NCBI GenBank assembly: GCA_963524205.1
Contig: CAURED010000012.1
Coordinates: 1 to 64,000, forward strand
Direction: 5' to 3'
Origin: Aminipila sp963524205
GTDB taxonomy: Bacteria > Bacillota > Clostridia > Peptostreptococcales > Anaerovoracaceae
Length of the DNA: 64,000 nt
Shown: positions 26,266 through 34,395 of the stretch, piece after piece
Layout of the letters: each line of letters begins with the position of its first letter
How positions within the stretch are numbered: position 1 is the stretch's first letter
Translations under genes and position numbers: made by a program
The notes under the pieces: model-generated
Told to the model about the DNA's origin: nothing
What the model saw: only the letters and a program-made list of their open reading frames with translations
Databases searched by the model: none

Positions 26266-27612
26266 TTATTCAATTGGTACAGCTTCAACACCTAATCCCG
26301 TTGCAAGGTTATAAGCATTAACAGCTATATTATAATCTAAAATTGCTTTATAATAAGCCTGCTGAGTATTAAATGTAGTTAAATTAATACCAGATAAATC
26401 CGTTACAGTTATAACCCCGCTGTCATATTGCAGCTGTGCTAATCTGGAAGCTTCTTTTGAATTTTCATAGGAAACCTTACCAGATATGACGGCATCGTAT
26501 TTTTGTTTCATATCCATATACTTTGTACGAACATCTACTTCTATTTTACCAGGAGTTTGTTCCACAGATTCCTGTGCTCGTAAAAGAGATATTCTTGCAG
26601 ATCGATATGTCGCTGAACCTGTAGGATAAGCCTTTACATCATTTAAAAGGAATGTAGCTATACTTGCACTATAATTTGCACCGTATATTTCATTTCGATT
26701 GGTTAAGGCTTCTTTAACTGCAGCATCAACCGTTTTGGATGGAAAAGTTAGAGCTGCTAAACTATCAGTTAAAGTTACTTTTTGATGTATGTTATAACCC
26801 ATGAATAAATTAAAATTCATTTTTATTTGCTCAAAAGCATTGAAGGCTAAAGTGTATTCATCCTTTGCTTTATTTAAAGTAGTTTCAGCATTTAGTGTAT
26901 CAAGCTTTGAAACAGTTCCCAATTTAAATTTTAACATGGTGCTGTTATAAATCGCCTGAGATCTTGTTAAATTGTCTTTGGCAACTTGTACTTGCACTTC
27001 AGTATACTTATAATTGTAATACATTTCATAAGTATCACATTTTAATTTATTTATAGCTGCGTCATAATTTCTAGGAGCCTGATCATTTGCAAATTTTCTG
27101 CTTTCCTGCAGCATTGGCTTACTTGCAGTATCTAAATCAAAATGGTTAATATTAGATATTTTTTCACTAATGGTTTTCCCCTTTGTAATTTCATCTTCTT
27201 TGTTGTATTGTGCTAATGTTGCCTGTGGGCTGTCTGCCAGCATTTTCTTATATGCGCCATCTAGGGAAAGGCTGATCGGTGCAACAGTTGCCGGCGCTTG
27301 TGCTTCTGCATTTATGCCTGAACCTGTTATAGCAGAGTTGGAAGTTGTAATTGCAGAACTAGTAGTAGTAACGGCAGAATTTGTTGTTGAAACTGCTGCC
27401 TTTGTAGTTGTAAGTGCTCCGTTGGTTGTGGTTATTGCAGTTCCTGTTGTTGAAATTGCGGATTTAGTTGTAGTAATAGCACTACTTGTCACTGTGCTAG
27501 TGGTTGCTGGAGTCCCAGCTTTTGTAGTTGTTGCTGCTGCAACAGCTGTTACAGGAATGGACGTAACCATAAGAGCAGATGCCAGCAATGCTATGAATAA
27601 TTGTTTTTTCAT
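26266..27612 (-). CDS. secreted TolC-family protein with Thr-rich heptad repeats
   Basis: The 448-residue product begins with a signal peptide (MKKQLFIALL..., ending near AVAA at 24-27). Residues about 41-97 are eight imperfect seven-residue repeats of the form TTxxA(I/V/L)(S/T). The rest is the outer-membrane-efflux fold: PISLSLDGAYKKMLADSP starts the first half and SKTVDAAVKEALTNRNEIYGANY the second, each with long coiled-coil helices (SQAIYNSTMLKFKLGTVSKLDTLNAE; QLQYDSGVITVTDLSGINL), ending YNIAVNAYNLATGLGV. TolC relatives occur in Clostridia, where their role is not established. I chose the ATG at 27612, 12 bases after AGGAGG; the frame is open to 27651 without a better start. It has its own terminator. 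Confidence 0.82.
   Translation of the reverse strand: MKKQLFIALLASALMVTSIPVTAVAAATTTKAGTPATTSTVTSSAITTTKSAISTTGTAITTTNGALTTTKAAVSTTNSAVTTTSSAITTSNSAITGSGINAEAQAPATVAPISLSLDGAYKKMLADSPQATLAQYNKEDEITKGKTISEKISNINHFDLDTASKPMLQESRKFANDQAPRNYDAAINKLKCDTYEMYYNYKYTEVQVQVAKDNLTRSQAIYNSTMLKFKLGTVSKLDTLNAETTLNKAKDEYTLAFNAFEQIKMNFNLFMGYNIHQKVTLTDSLAALTFPSKTVDAAVKEALTNRNEIYGANYSASIATFLLNDVKAYPTGSATYRSARISLLRAQESVEQTPGKIEVDVRTKYMDMKQKYDAVISGKVSYENSKEASRLAQLQYDSGVITVTDLSGINLTTFNTQQAYYKAILDYNIAVNAYNLATGLGVEAVPIE
27322..27490 (-). repeat. imperfect 21-bp tandem repeat coding Thr-rich heptads
   Basis: Inside the TolC-family gene, about eight units of 21 bases encode TTxxA(I/V/L)(S/T). Period and reading frame are kept exactly; third positions vary, so the repeat is old or under selection at the protein level. 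Confidence 0.75.
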
Positions 27613-28077
27613 TTTTGAAAGAATCCTCCTTTTATTTATCTGATTTATCATTTGTTTGCATGTACCGATTGTATTACATCATAGGTAAAAACATTGTATT
27701 TCATCATAAGCATAATTTTAGAGTAAATTCAGCCTGAAGTTTTATTCGTCGTTAAATAAACTGACCCATTGGTCGGGATTTATTCTACTACCTTACACAC
27801 AATCATGTCAATATACATTATACCAAAAGATGTAAGGATAAATATTAAATCTTTCTTAATAATTTATTGTAGACTGTGGTCATAAAATAGCAAAATAGTC
27901 TAAATACTAGTGCGATAAATAGTAACTAAAGCTGAAGCAAAGAAAATTCTTGCCCTAAATAACTATGAAAGCTTCATTTATGGCAAGAATCGGGTGAAAA
28001 TATTTAGATGTGCATTTCAAATTGTTATAAATTGACAAATTTAAAAAAGTATTGCTCGTCGAGGGAAAACCAACAAG
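27613..28077. promoter_or_regulatory. divergent intergenic region with direct repeats and dyads
   Basis: There is no gene here. On the plus strand two 16-base copies of ATTGTATTxCATCATA lie at 27668-27683 and 27693-27708, 25 bases apart, and on the minus strand each contains TACAAT; they lie 55-95 bases upstream of the TolC-family start and may be operator or -10 elements. A short dyad GACC-CATT-GGTC (27763-27774) resembles TetR-type sites. A larger inverted repeat (ATTCTTGCC at 27946-27954 with GGCAAGAAT at 27982-27990) has a T-rich stretch on the minus side, so it could stop minus-strand transcription. Confidence 0.5.
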
Positions 28078-28106
28078 TTGTAAAAACATTTTAGATAGCT
28101 TATAAT
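28078..28106 (+). promoter_or_regulatory. promoter of the nucleotidyltransferase/GT4 pair
   Basis: TTGTAA (28078-28083), a 17-base spacer and TATAAT (28101-28106), about 38 bases before the preferred GTG start. Confidence 0.65.
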
Positions 28107-28144
28107 ATTTAGAACAAGAAGATTATTAGATGAGGGGTGAGACG

Positions 28145-28468
28145 GTGGAGGAGATTTATCAAGAAATTTCCAATCTTGGGCGAAAATATGGAGCTGAAAA
28201 AATAGTTTTGTTTGGTTCCCGTGCACGAAAAGACAATAGGGTCAATAGCGATATTGATATCGCTGTATTCAGCATGCCAGAGCAGAAAAGGACTTTTTTG
28301 GGGGATGATATTGATAATCTCCCAACTCTTTTAAAATTTAATACTGTTCATATATCAGAAGGCACGGATACAAAGTTATTAAATAACATAGCTGATATAG
28401 ACATTTTCAAGCGTATAAAAGAACAATATGTAAATTTATTTGACGAAATAATAGAGAGATTGAGATAG
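28145..28468 (+). CDS. minimal nucleotidyltransferase (MNT-type)
   Basis: This protein of 107 residues has the Pol-beta-type nucleotidyltransferase core: LFGSRARKDNRVNSDIDIAVF, the G-S-x(n)-D-x-D signature with both metal-binding Asp residues, within its first half. Such small proteins are often MntA antitoxins paired with HEPN toxins, but no HEPN gene lies next to it; a GT4 gene starts at its stop codon. I prefer GTG at 28145, seven bases after GAGGGG; an in-frame ATG at 28130 has no ribosome site and would add five residues. It may modify a protein or small molecule by nucleotide transfer. Confidence 0.78.
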   Translation: MEEIYQEISNLGRKYGAEKIVLFGSRARKDNRVNSDIDIAVFSMPEQKRTFLGDDIDNLPTLLKFNTVHISEGTDTKLLNNIADIDIFKRIKEQYVNLFDEIIERLR

Positions 28469-29677
28469 ATGAAAAAATTACTTTATGTGGCATCTAGTTA
28501 TGGACATATACTTAGCTTTCACATACCTTATATAAAAAAACTGCAGGAGATGGGATTTGAAGTTCATGTTGCAGCTGCAGGAGCATTAGAAAAGACAGGA
28601 ACAAAGGATACAAGGTCAGACGAACTCAGGGATATCCCAAAGACCGATATTCCTTTTCAAAAGAAGATGTTTTCTCCTAAAAATCTTGGCTGTACGCTTG
28701 AACTGGTTCAGCTTATAAAAAAGGAAAGGTATGATGCCATAAGCGTGCATACTTCTTTAGCAGCTTTTTTTGTAAGGTTGGCGGTTATGCTTCTAAGAGG
28801 CAGCAGACCCACATTGACAAATACGGTACATGGATATTTGTTTGATAAGGATACGCCTTTTCTTAAACGAAATATTTTTATTTTTGCAGAAAAAATTACA
28901 AAGCCTGCTACAGATGTATTAGTTGTTATGAATCAACAGGACTATGAGATAGCGGAAAAATATCACTTATACAAGAAAAGACTGATAAAAATTCCAGGAG
29001 TAGGAATAGATACTACAAGGTTCTCAAGAAAAAAAGTTGAAGAGGAGATTCTTCGTAATAAGAGTTATAATAGAGATAAAAATGGTAGAGCTGTAAGTGT
29101 GGAGAAAAATGATATGGAGGCGCTTCGCAGAACAGAACGGTTAAAGTTTGGAATTGGGGAGAATGATATCGTTTTAATCTATGCAGCAGAATTTTCAAAA
29201 CGCAAAAATCAGAGAATGCTTATAGAAGCTATGGTAAACCTTCCGCCTAATGTTAAATTACTTTTGGCAGGCAGAGGAGAGCAACTAGAGGAATGTAAAA
29301 AACTAGCTGAAGATAAAGTGATATTCTTAGGGCATGTTAAAAATTTGCAGTATTATTATTATTTATCAGATATTTGTGTGTCTTCCAGCAGAAGTGAAGG
29401 CTTACCCTTTAACATAATGGAAGCCATGTCCGTGGGATTGCCAATTGTAGCTACAAATGTGAAGGGTCATCAGGATTTAGTGGGACAAGGAGTAAATGGC
29501 TATCTATATGATTATGATGATATAGAGGGCTTTGTTGAAGCAATCAAGCAGTTAATGGAAGAGTATGACAACTTGCAAATTAGCACTGATATATCAAAAA
29601 ACAACGTCATAAAAGCACGAAAATATAGATTAGATAATGTGATAAATGAAGTGTTAAACGTGTATAGTGAGCTGTGA
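28469..29677 (+). CDS. GT4-type glycosyltransferase (EpsD-like)
   Basis: The 402-residue protein resembles capsular GT4 transferases: LLYVASSYGHILSFHIPYI at the N-terminus, TVHGYLF near 115, PGVGIDTTRF, YAAEFSKRKNQRMLIEAM, LLAGRGEQLEECK, FLGHVKNLQYYY and SSSRSEGLPFNIMEAMSVGLPIVAT, with the E-x7-E pair in EGLPFNIME. A charged insert of about 35 residues (around 188-228, Lys/Arg/Glu-rich) lies between the two domains. The start directly follows the nucleotidyltransferase stop codon, implying translational coupling. Donor and acceptor are unknown. Confidence 0.85.
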   Translation: MKKLLYVASSYGHILSFHIPYIKKLQEMGFEVHVAAAGALEKTGTKDTRSDELRDIPKTDIPFQKKMFSPKNLGCTLELVQLIKKERYDAISVHTSLAAFFVRLAVMLLRGSRPTLTNTVHGYLFDKDTPFLKRNIFIFAEKITKPATDVLVVMNQQDYEIAEKYHLYKKRLIKIPGVGIDTTRFSRKKVEEEILRNKSYNRDKNGRAVSVEKNDMEALRRTERLKFGIGENDIVLIYAAEFSKRKNQRMLIEAMVNLPPNVKLLLAGRGEQLEECKKLAEDKVIFLGHVKNLQYYYYLSDICVSSSRSEGLPFNIMEAMSVGLPIVATNVKGHQDLVGQGVNGYLYDYDDIEGFVEAIKQLMEEYDNLQISTDISKNNVIKARKYRLDNVINEVLNVYSEL

Positions 29678-29753
29678 ATATAGAGATTATTCTGAAAAGA
29701 TGTGCGAAAAGAAAAAATAATAATAGAAGTTAAGCTAAAAGGAGGAGTTAAAC

Positions 29754-29909
29754 ATGGGAGCGGGCGTAATTGGAAATCTTGATTCCCAGGTGTGGAAAAT
29801 GCTGGGGATAGATGTAGAAGGCTTAAATGATAAAAACAAAAATGAAAACAATGAGACTGAGAATAAAGATGTGAAAGAGAATAAAAGTGAGAAGAGGAAG
29901 GACGGTTAA
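29754..29909 (+). CDS. 51-residue hypothetical protein
   Basis: A strong AAAGGAGG site lies eight bases before this ATG. The product starts MGAGVIGNLDSQVWKMLGID and ends in about 28 charged residues rich in Asn, Lys and Glu. There is no signal peptide and no family I know. The good ribosome site and the hydrophobic-to-charged design support a real small gene, but there is no second line of evidence. It follows the GT4 gene by 76 bases. Confidence 0.5.
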   Translation: MGAGVIGNLDSQVWKMLGIDVEGLNDKNKNENNETENKDVKENKSEKRKDG

Positions 29910-30412
29910 GAAGGGATTGAGTTCTTATAGGTGTATTAAGTTTTTAACTAGGAAGATGGATATGAAAAATGTAAATATCAGTCGATTAAATGTAAATATG
30001 AAAGATTTGTGATATCTTCAAAAAGTCGTCGGTTCTAGTGTAAGTAGGAATTTATCCTTAGAGCGTCAGAACTAAGAAGCAGGTGGTAAATTTCCCAGCA
30101 ATTATGGTTTATCTTCGTGATAGCAGGAGCATCATCCTCAAGGTTGTGCAGACACCAGAACAAAGTATTAAGCGAAATATTAAGAGTTTATTAATAAATG
30201 TAAAATATATACATTGTTTTGTAAATTGTGTTATAATAGAACAAAAATATAACATTAAGTATTTTTTATAAAGTATTGGGGGAAACAAAACGTTTTTTAA
30301 TATGAATCATTTCTATCTATAATTATTATGGAAATGTATGTCATTTCTTATGATTATATAATGATTGTTGTGTTGTATATAAAATAGAGATTTTAACAGG
30401 GGGAAAATAGGG
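29910..30412. other. 500-base intergenic region before rmlB
   Basis: I see no convincing gene here. A 62-codon frame at 30083-30271 has no ribosome site and looks spurious. A foldable stretch at about 30032-30073 (GGTTCT and AGAACT around an inner AGGA/TCCT stem) could be a remnant of a lost element. A possible -10 TATAAT at 30232-30237 and AT-rich DNA follow, so the rmlB promoter is probably here, with a leader of about 170 bases. Confidence 0.4.
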
Positions 30413-31471
30413 ATGAAAATAATTGTAACTGGTGGGGCAGGATTTGTTGGTGGAAATTTTTTACATTATATGATTAAAGAGCATAAGGAATATAAAATTA
30501 TAGGTTTAGACGCTCTTACTTATGCAGGCAACTTAGAAACTTTAGCGCCTGTAATGGATAATCCCAATTTCAAATTTATTAAAGCTGATATCACAGACAG
30601 AATTACGATTTATAAAATATTTAAAACTGAGAAGCCTGACGTAGTTGTCAATTTTGCAGCAGAAAGCCATGTAGATAGATCTATAGAAGATCCAGAGATA
30701 TTTATCAGAACAAATATAATTGGCACACAGGTACTCCTTGATGCATGCAGAAAATATGGTATTCAAAGATACCATCAAGTTTCAACAGATGAAGTATATG
30801 GTGATTTGCCTTTAGACAGAACAGACCTTTTCTTTACAGAAGAATCACCTATACATACATCGAGTCCGTATAGTGCATCGAAGGCAAGCGCAGATTTTCT
30901 GGTACAAGCCTATTATAGAACTTTTAAAGTGCCAGTGACAATTTCAAGATGTTCAAATAATTATGGTCCATATCATTTCCCTGAGAAGCTGATTCCGCTT
31001 ATGATTGCAAATGCATTAAAGGGAAAACCACTTCCTGTGTATGGAGAAGGAGTAAATATTAGAGATTGGCTATATGTAGAAGATCATTGTAGGGCAATAG
31101 ATATGATTATTCATTATGGAACTGTTGGCGAGGTATATAACATTGGTGGACATAATGAAAGAACCAATCTTGAGGTTGTAAGGACTATTATAAGAGAACT
31201 TGGTATTAGTGAGGATTTAATAACTTATGTAACGGATAGGGCTGGTCATGATTTGAGGTATGCTATTGACCCTACCAAAATTCATAATGAACTTGGCTGG
31301 TTGCCTATTACCAACTTTGATGATGGTATAAAGAAGACGATTAAATGGTATCTTGATAATAGGCAATGGTGGGAAAATATTATAAATGGTGAATATCAGG
31401 AGTATTATAAAAAAATGTATTGCAAAAAAAGTATTACAACGGAAGAAAATGATATAGAGAAAATTGGATAA
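30413..31471 (+). CDS. rmlB: dTDP-glucose 4,6-dehydratase
   Basis: RmlB turns dTDP-glucose into dTDP-4-keto-6-deoxyglucose. The 352-residue extended SDR has VTGGAGFVGGNF (5-16), the usual DALTYAGNLETL, FAAESHVDRSIEDP, the active site STDEVYGDLP, and YSASKASAD (YxxxK), with RCSNNYGPYHFPEKLIPLMI and GEGVNIRDWLYVEDH. It supplies WecE at 9357; rmlC and rmlD are absent. Together with manC it heads a short operon: manC starts 24 bases after this stop. GGGGGAAAATAGGG precedes the ATG. Confidence 0.95.
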   Translation: MKIIVTGGAGFVGGNFLHYMIKEHKEYKIIGLDALTYAGNLETLAPVMDNPNFKFIKADITDRITIYKIFKTEKPDVVVNFAAESHVDRSIEDPEIFIRTNIIGTQVLLDACRKYGIQRYHQVSTDEVYGDLPLDRTDLFFTEESPIHTSSPYSASKASADFLVQAYYRTFKVPVTISRCSNNYGPYHFPEKLIPLMIANALKGKPLPVYGEGVNIRDWLYVEDHCRAIDMIIHYGTVGEVYNIGGHNERTNLEVVRTIIRELGISEDLITYVTDRAGHDLRYAIDPTKIHNELGWLPITNFDDGIKKTIKWYLDNRQWWENIINGEYQEYYKKMYCKKSITTEENDIEKIG

Positions 31472-31495
31472 AGAAAAGATAAACAGGAGAATGGA

Positions 31496-32824
31496 ATGCA
31501 TTTAATACTATTATCAGGTGGTTCAGGTAAGAGACTTTGGCCACTTTCAAATGAAGTAAGGTCAAAACAATTCTTAAAATTATTAAAGAATCCAAGTGGA
31601 GAATCTGAATCTATGGTTCAGAGGGTTTATAGGCAATTGCAAGAGGCTGGAAAGTGGCAGTCAATAACTGTTGCAGCAGGTGCGGCACAAAAGGATCAGA
31701 TACAGTCACAGTTAGGGGAAAATGTAAATATGGTAATAGAGCCAGAAAGAAGGGATACTTTTCCGGCTATAGCTTTAGCTACATCTTTTTTATATAGTGA
31801 ATGTGGTGTGGGTGCAGATGAAAGCATCGCAGTGCTCCCAGTAGATCCATTTGTAGAGGTAGACTTTTTTAAAGCGATAGGAAAGATACAAACAGAATTA
31901 AAAGAAACAAATGCAGATTTAGTATTGTTAGGAGCAACACCGCTTTTCCCTTCTGAGAAATATGGCTACATTGTGCCAATGGAAAATGGACAAGACGTTA
32001 AGAATTTTAAAGAAAAGCCAGAGGCACATATTGCTGAAAATTTAATCCGAGATGGTGCTTTGTGGAATTGTGGGGTATTTGGCTTAAAATTAGGGTATGT
32101 ACAGGACATTTTAGAACAGAAATATAAGATAAATAACTTTGATTACCAAGTGATGAAAAAGCATTTCTTAAACTTAAAAAAGACAAGCTTTGACTATGAA
32201 GTTGTTGAAAAAGCGGAACATATTCGTGTTATAAAATACGAAGGACCATGGAAGGATTTAGGAACATGGGAAACCTTTACAGAGGAAATCGAAAATCCTG
32301 TTTCTGGTAACGTTGTGACAGATGGCTCTTGCCAAAATACCCATATAATAAATGAGCAGGAACTACCAGTTGTCGCTATGGGAATAGATGATGCTGTAAT
32401 AGTAGCAAGTTTAGATGGTATTCTAGTAGCTTCAAAGGGAAGAACAACTAAACTTAAAGAAATAACTGCTGAAATAAAAAACAGACCTATGTACGAAGAA
32501 CGTAGATGGGGCAAGTATATGGTTTTAGACCATACAAATGTTGATGGGTTTGAATCCTTGACGAAGAGGATTATCCTTAATGAAGGTAAGCAAATTAGCT
32601 ATCAATACCACAGCTGCCGTAGTGAAGTTTGGACAATTGTTGCAGGTACGGGCATAGTTTACATTGATGGTGAAAAGAAAGACGTTAAAGCTGGGGATGT
32701 AATACAACTTGCGATAGGTATGAAGCATGGACTAAAGGCCGTATCAGAGCTTGAAATGATAGAAGTTCAATTAGGAGAAAATCTAGTTGAAGAGGATATA
32801 GTTCGATTAGAAATGGAATGGTAG
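31496..32824 (+). CDS. manC: mannose-1-phosphate guanylyltransferase with cupin domain
   Basis: ManC makes GDP-mannose. In the 442-residue protein the nucleotidyltransferase domain has LLSGGSGKRLWPLSNEVRSKQFLKLL near the start, PVDPFVEVDFF, FKEKPE, NCGVFGLKLG and GPWKDLGTWE. A C-terminal cupin (about 335-440: WGKYMVLDHT, YQYHSCRSEVWTIVAGTG, AGDVIQLAIGMKHGLKA) resembles the isomerase half of bifunctional PMI/GMP enzymes. GDP-mannose is the precursor used by gmd at 35628. No separate manB (phosphomannomutase) is in the window. CAGGAGA lies five bases before the ATG. Confidence 0.93.
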   Translation: MHLILLSGGSGKRLWPLSNEVRSKQFLKLLKNPSGESESMVQRVYRQLQEAGKWQSITVAAGAAQKDQIQSQLGENVNMVIEPERRDTFPAIALATSFLYSECGVGADESIAVLPVDPFVEVDFFKAIGKIQTELKETNADLVLLGATPLFPSEKYGYIVPMENGQDVKNFKEKPEAHIAENLIRDGALWNCGVFGLKLGYVQDILEQKYKINNFDYQVMKKHFLNLKKTSFDYEVVEKAEHIRVIKYEGPWKDLGTWETFTEEIENPVSGNVVTDGSCQNTHIINEQELPVVAMGIDDAVIVASLDGILVASKGRTTKLKEITAEIKNRPMYEERRWGKYMVLDHTNVDGFESLTKRIILNEGKQISYQYHSCRSEVWTIVAGTGIVYIDGEKKDVKAGDVIQLAIGMKHGLKAVSELEMIEVQLGENLVEEDIVRLEMEW

Positions 32825-32827
32825 CTT

Positions 32828-33979
32828 ATGAAAGTAGTTATTAATGCCACACAGTTTAAACAGCGGAGCTCCGGTATAGGGGTTATGACCTATCATTTAT
32901 TTGGAAGATTTATAGAGCAGACAGAACATGAGGTTGTGGTAATACTTTCAAAGGATAGCCCAGAATTTCCTTTTGATAATGGAAAAACAACAATCGTAAG
33001 GCTCCCATATGACAAGGGTCAGAGTATAAAGCGAAATTTCTTTCAATCCTTTATCATGGGTATGAAGTACTGTAAAAATAGTGTGCTGCTTACTACGGAT
33101 GCAAAGATACCTTTTCTTTTGCCTAAAAGCTGCGAGGTGTTACCAGTAATAACTGATTTGGCAGTCTTTCGTATGGGTGAAGTGTACAAAGCTTCACGTG
33201 TAATGTACTGGAAAATGCAGTATTGGTTTTTGAAAAGAAAAACTGAAAAATATATAGCAATATCTGAATTTACAAAGTGGGATTTAATTGATGTGCTGAA
33301 AATTCCAGAAAAAAAAATTGATATTGTTTATTGTGCTTGTGATGAAAGAATCAAAAAGGAAACTAGTCAAGAAGACTTAAAACTAGTTAAAGAAAAGTAT
33401 GATTTGCCAGATAAATACGTTCTATTTGTAGGGAATTTTAATCCCCGTAAAAATTTAGAACGAACAATATTAGCCTTTGATCAGATGAAGAACGAGGCTG
33501 AAGTAAAAAATGAAATTACAGATTTAAGCAAATATAAATTTGTAATCGTTGGTGAACATGGCTGGAAATTTAGCAAACAAGAGGCACTGCAAAATATTAA
33601 GCACAAAGATGATATCATATTTACGGACTATGTTGAAGATGAAGATATGCCGGCCATGTACACCATAGCAGACGCATTTATATTTCCAACACTCTACGAA
33701 GGATTTGGAATACCGATTATTGAATCACAACGGTGTGAAACACCAGTTATAACTTCAAACTTGTCAGCTATGCCTGAGGTGGCAGGAAATGGAGCACTAT
33801 TCGTTAATCCCGAAAATGTGAATGAAATTTCCAAGAAAATGACTGAGCTATTAACTGATAATGATTTAGCGGCAAGCTTAGTAGAAAAAGGAATAAAAAA
33901 TTATAAAAGATTTAACTGGATAGAGTCGGGAAAGAAGGTAAATGATATAATTAACTTGCAAAAACAAAAAAACAAATGA
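32828..33979 (+). CDS. GT4-type glycosyltransferase (mannosyltransferase-like)
   Basis: The 383-residue protein has INATQFKQRSSGIGVMTYHL, then ISEFTKWDL, YVLFVGNFNPRKNLERTI, ADAFIFPTLYEGFGIPIIESQRCETPVITSN, MPEVAGNGALFVNP and IESGKKV. The EGFGIPIIE (E-x7-E) motif and the NPRKNL region are typical of GT4 mannosyl- or rhamnosyltransferases of the WbdA/RfaG kind. It starts three bases after manC. With GDP-mannose made next door, a mannose or perosamine donor is plausible but not shown. Confidence 0.85.
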   Translation: MKVVINATQFKQRSSGIGVMTYHLFGRFIEQTEHEVVVILSKDSPEFPFDNGKTTIVRLPYDKGQSIKRNFFQSFIMGMKYCKNSVLLTTDAKIPFLLPKSCEVLPVITDLAVFRMGEVYKASRVMYWKMQYWFLKRKTEKYIAISEFTKWDLIDVLKIPEKKIDIVYCACDERIKKETSQEDLKLVKEKYDLPDKYVLFVGNFNPRKNLERTILAFDQMKNEAEVKNEITDLSKYKFVIVGEHGWKFSKQEALQNIKHKDDIIFTDYVEDEDMPAMYTIADAFIFPTLYEGFGIPIIESQRCETPVITSNLSAMPEVAGNGALFVNPENVNEISKKMTELLTDNDLAASLVEKGIKNYKRFNWIESGKKVNDIINLQKQKNK

Positions 33980-34114
33980 TCTTTCATATAACTTGGAAGA
34001 ACGAAAGCACACAATAAGAATGTGCTTCTAATCAGAGAGTGTGGGAGCGATAATATCCTTAAATAGTGTTTAGAGTTTCTGTAGTTTTTGAACTAATCCT
34101 AAAAGTATGATTAA

Positions 34115-34297
34115 AAGATTGAAAAAGTAAGTCTACCTAAAGTAGAACTTAGATTTGCACAAATAAGTAAGTTTATTAGGCGCTTACTAAACAAAGGGGT
34201 TGCACAATCTCATAATATTGTTGTATTATCAGATAGTGGCGAATGTAATGGATTTGTATATTTAAGGGTTGTATCAAAAAAGATATATCGGTTTTGA
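34115..34297 (+). pseudogene. start-less gene remnant, function unknown
   Basis: Sixty open codons with protein-like composition (EKVSLPKVELRFAQISKF; SHNIVVLSDSGECNGFVYL) but no start codon or ribosome site, ending TGA at 34295-34297. A stop lies directly upstream. It sits in degraded DNA next to the insertion sequence. I do not recognise the family. It could also be chance. Confidence 0.35.
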
Positions 34298-34341
34298 ATA
34301 CAATACAATTTAAAGATTTAATTTTGAAAACAGTATTTTGT

Positions 34342-34372
34342 TCCTACATTATCAAAAAAACAAAATCATAGA
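34342..34372 (+). repeat. left copy of direct repeat flanking the IS
   Basis: TCCTACA, then two extra bases (TT) and a 22-base block (ATCA7CAAAATCATAGA), which recurs at 35353-35381 without the two extra bases. The copies lie outside the inverted ends of the element, 23 bases from the left end and 12 bases from the right end. Confidence 0.75.
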
Positions 34373-34395
34373 AAAGTGTAGGTTTGTCAAACATA

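Noticed and set aside
27170..27643. 157-codon plus-strand open frame
   Set aside because: It is antisense to the Thr-rich repeat and signal peptide of the TolC-family gene; the Val/Ala-rich product is the mirror of the TTxxA repeat, and there is no ribosome site.
28145..28468. Toxin-antitoxin (HEPN/MNT) pair
   Set aside because: Only the MNT half is present; the neighbours are a promoter and a GT4 gene.
30083..30271. 62-codon plus-strand frame
   Set aside because: No ribosome site, biased composition only in the first half and an AT-driven Ile/Asn/Lys tail.
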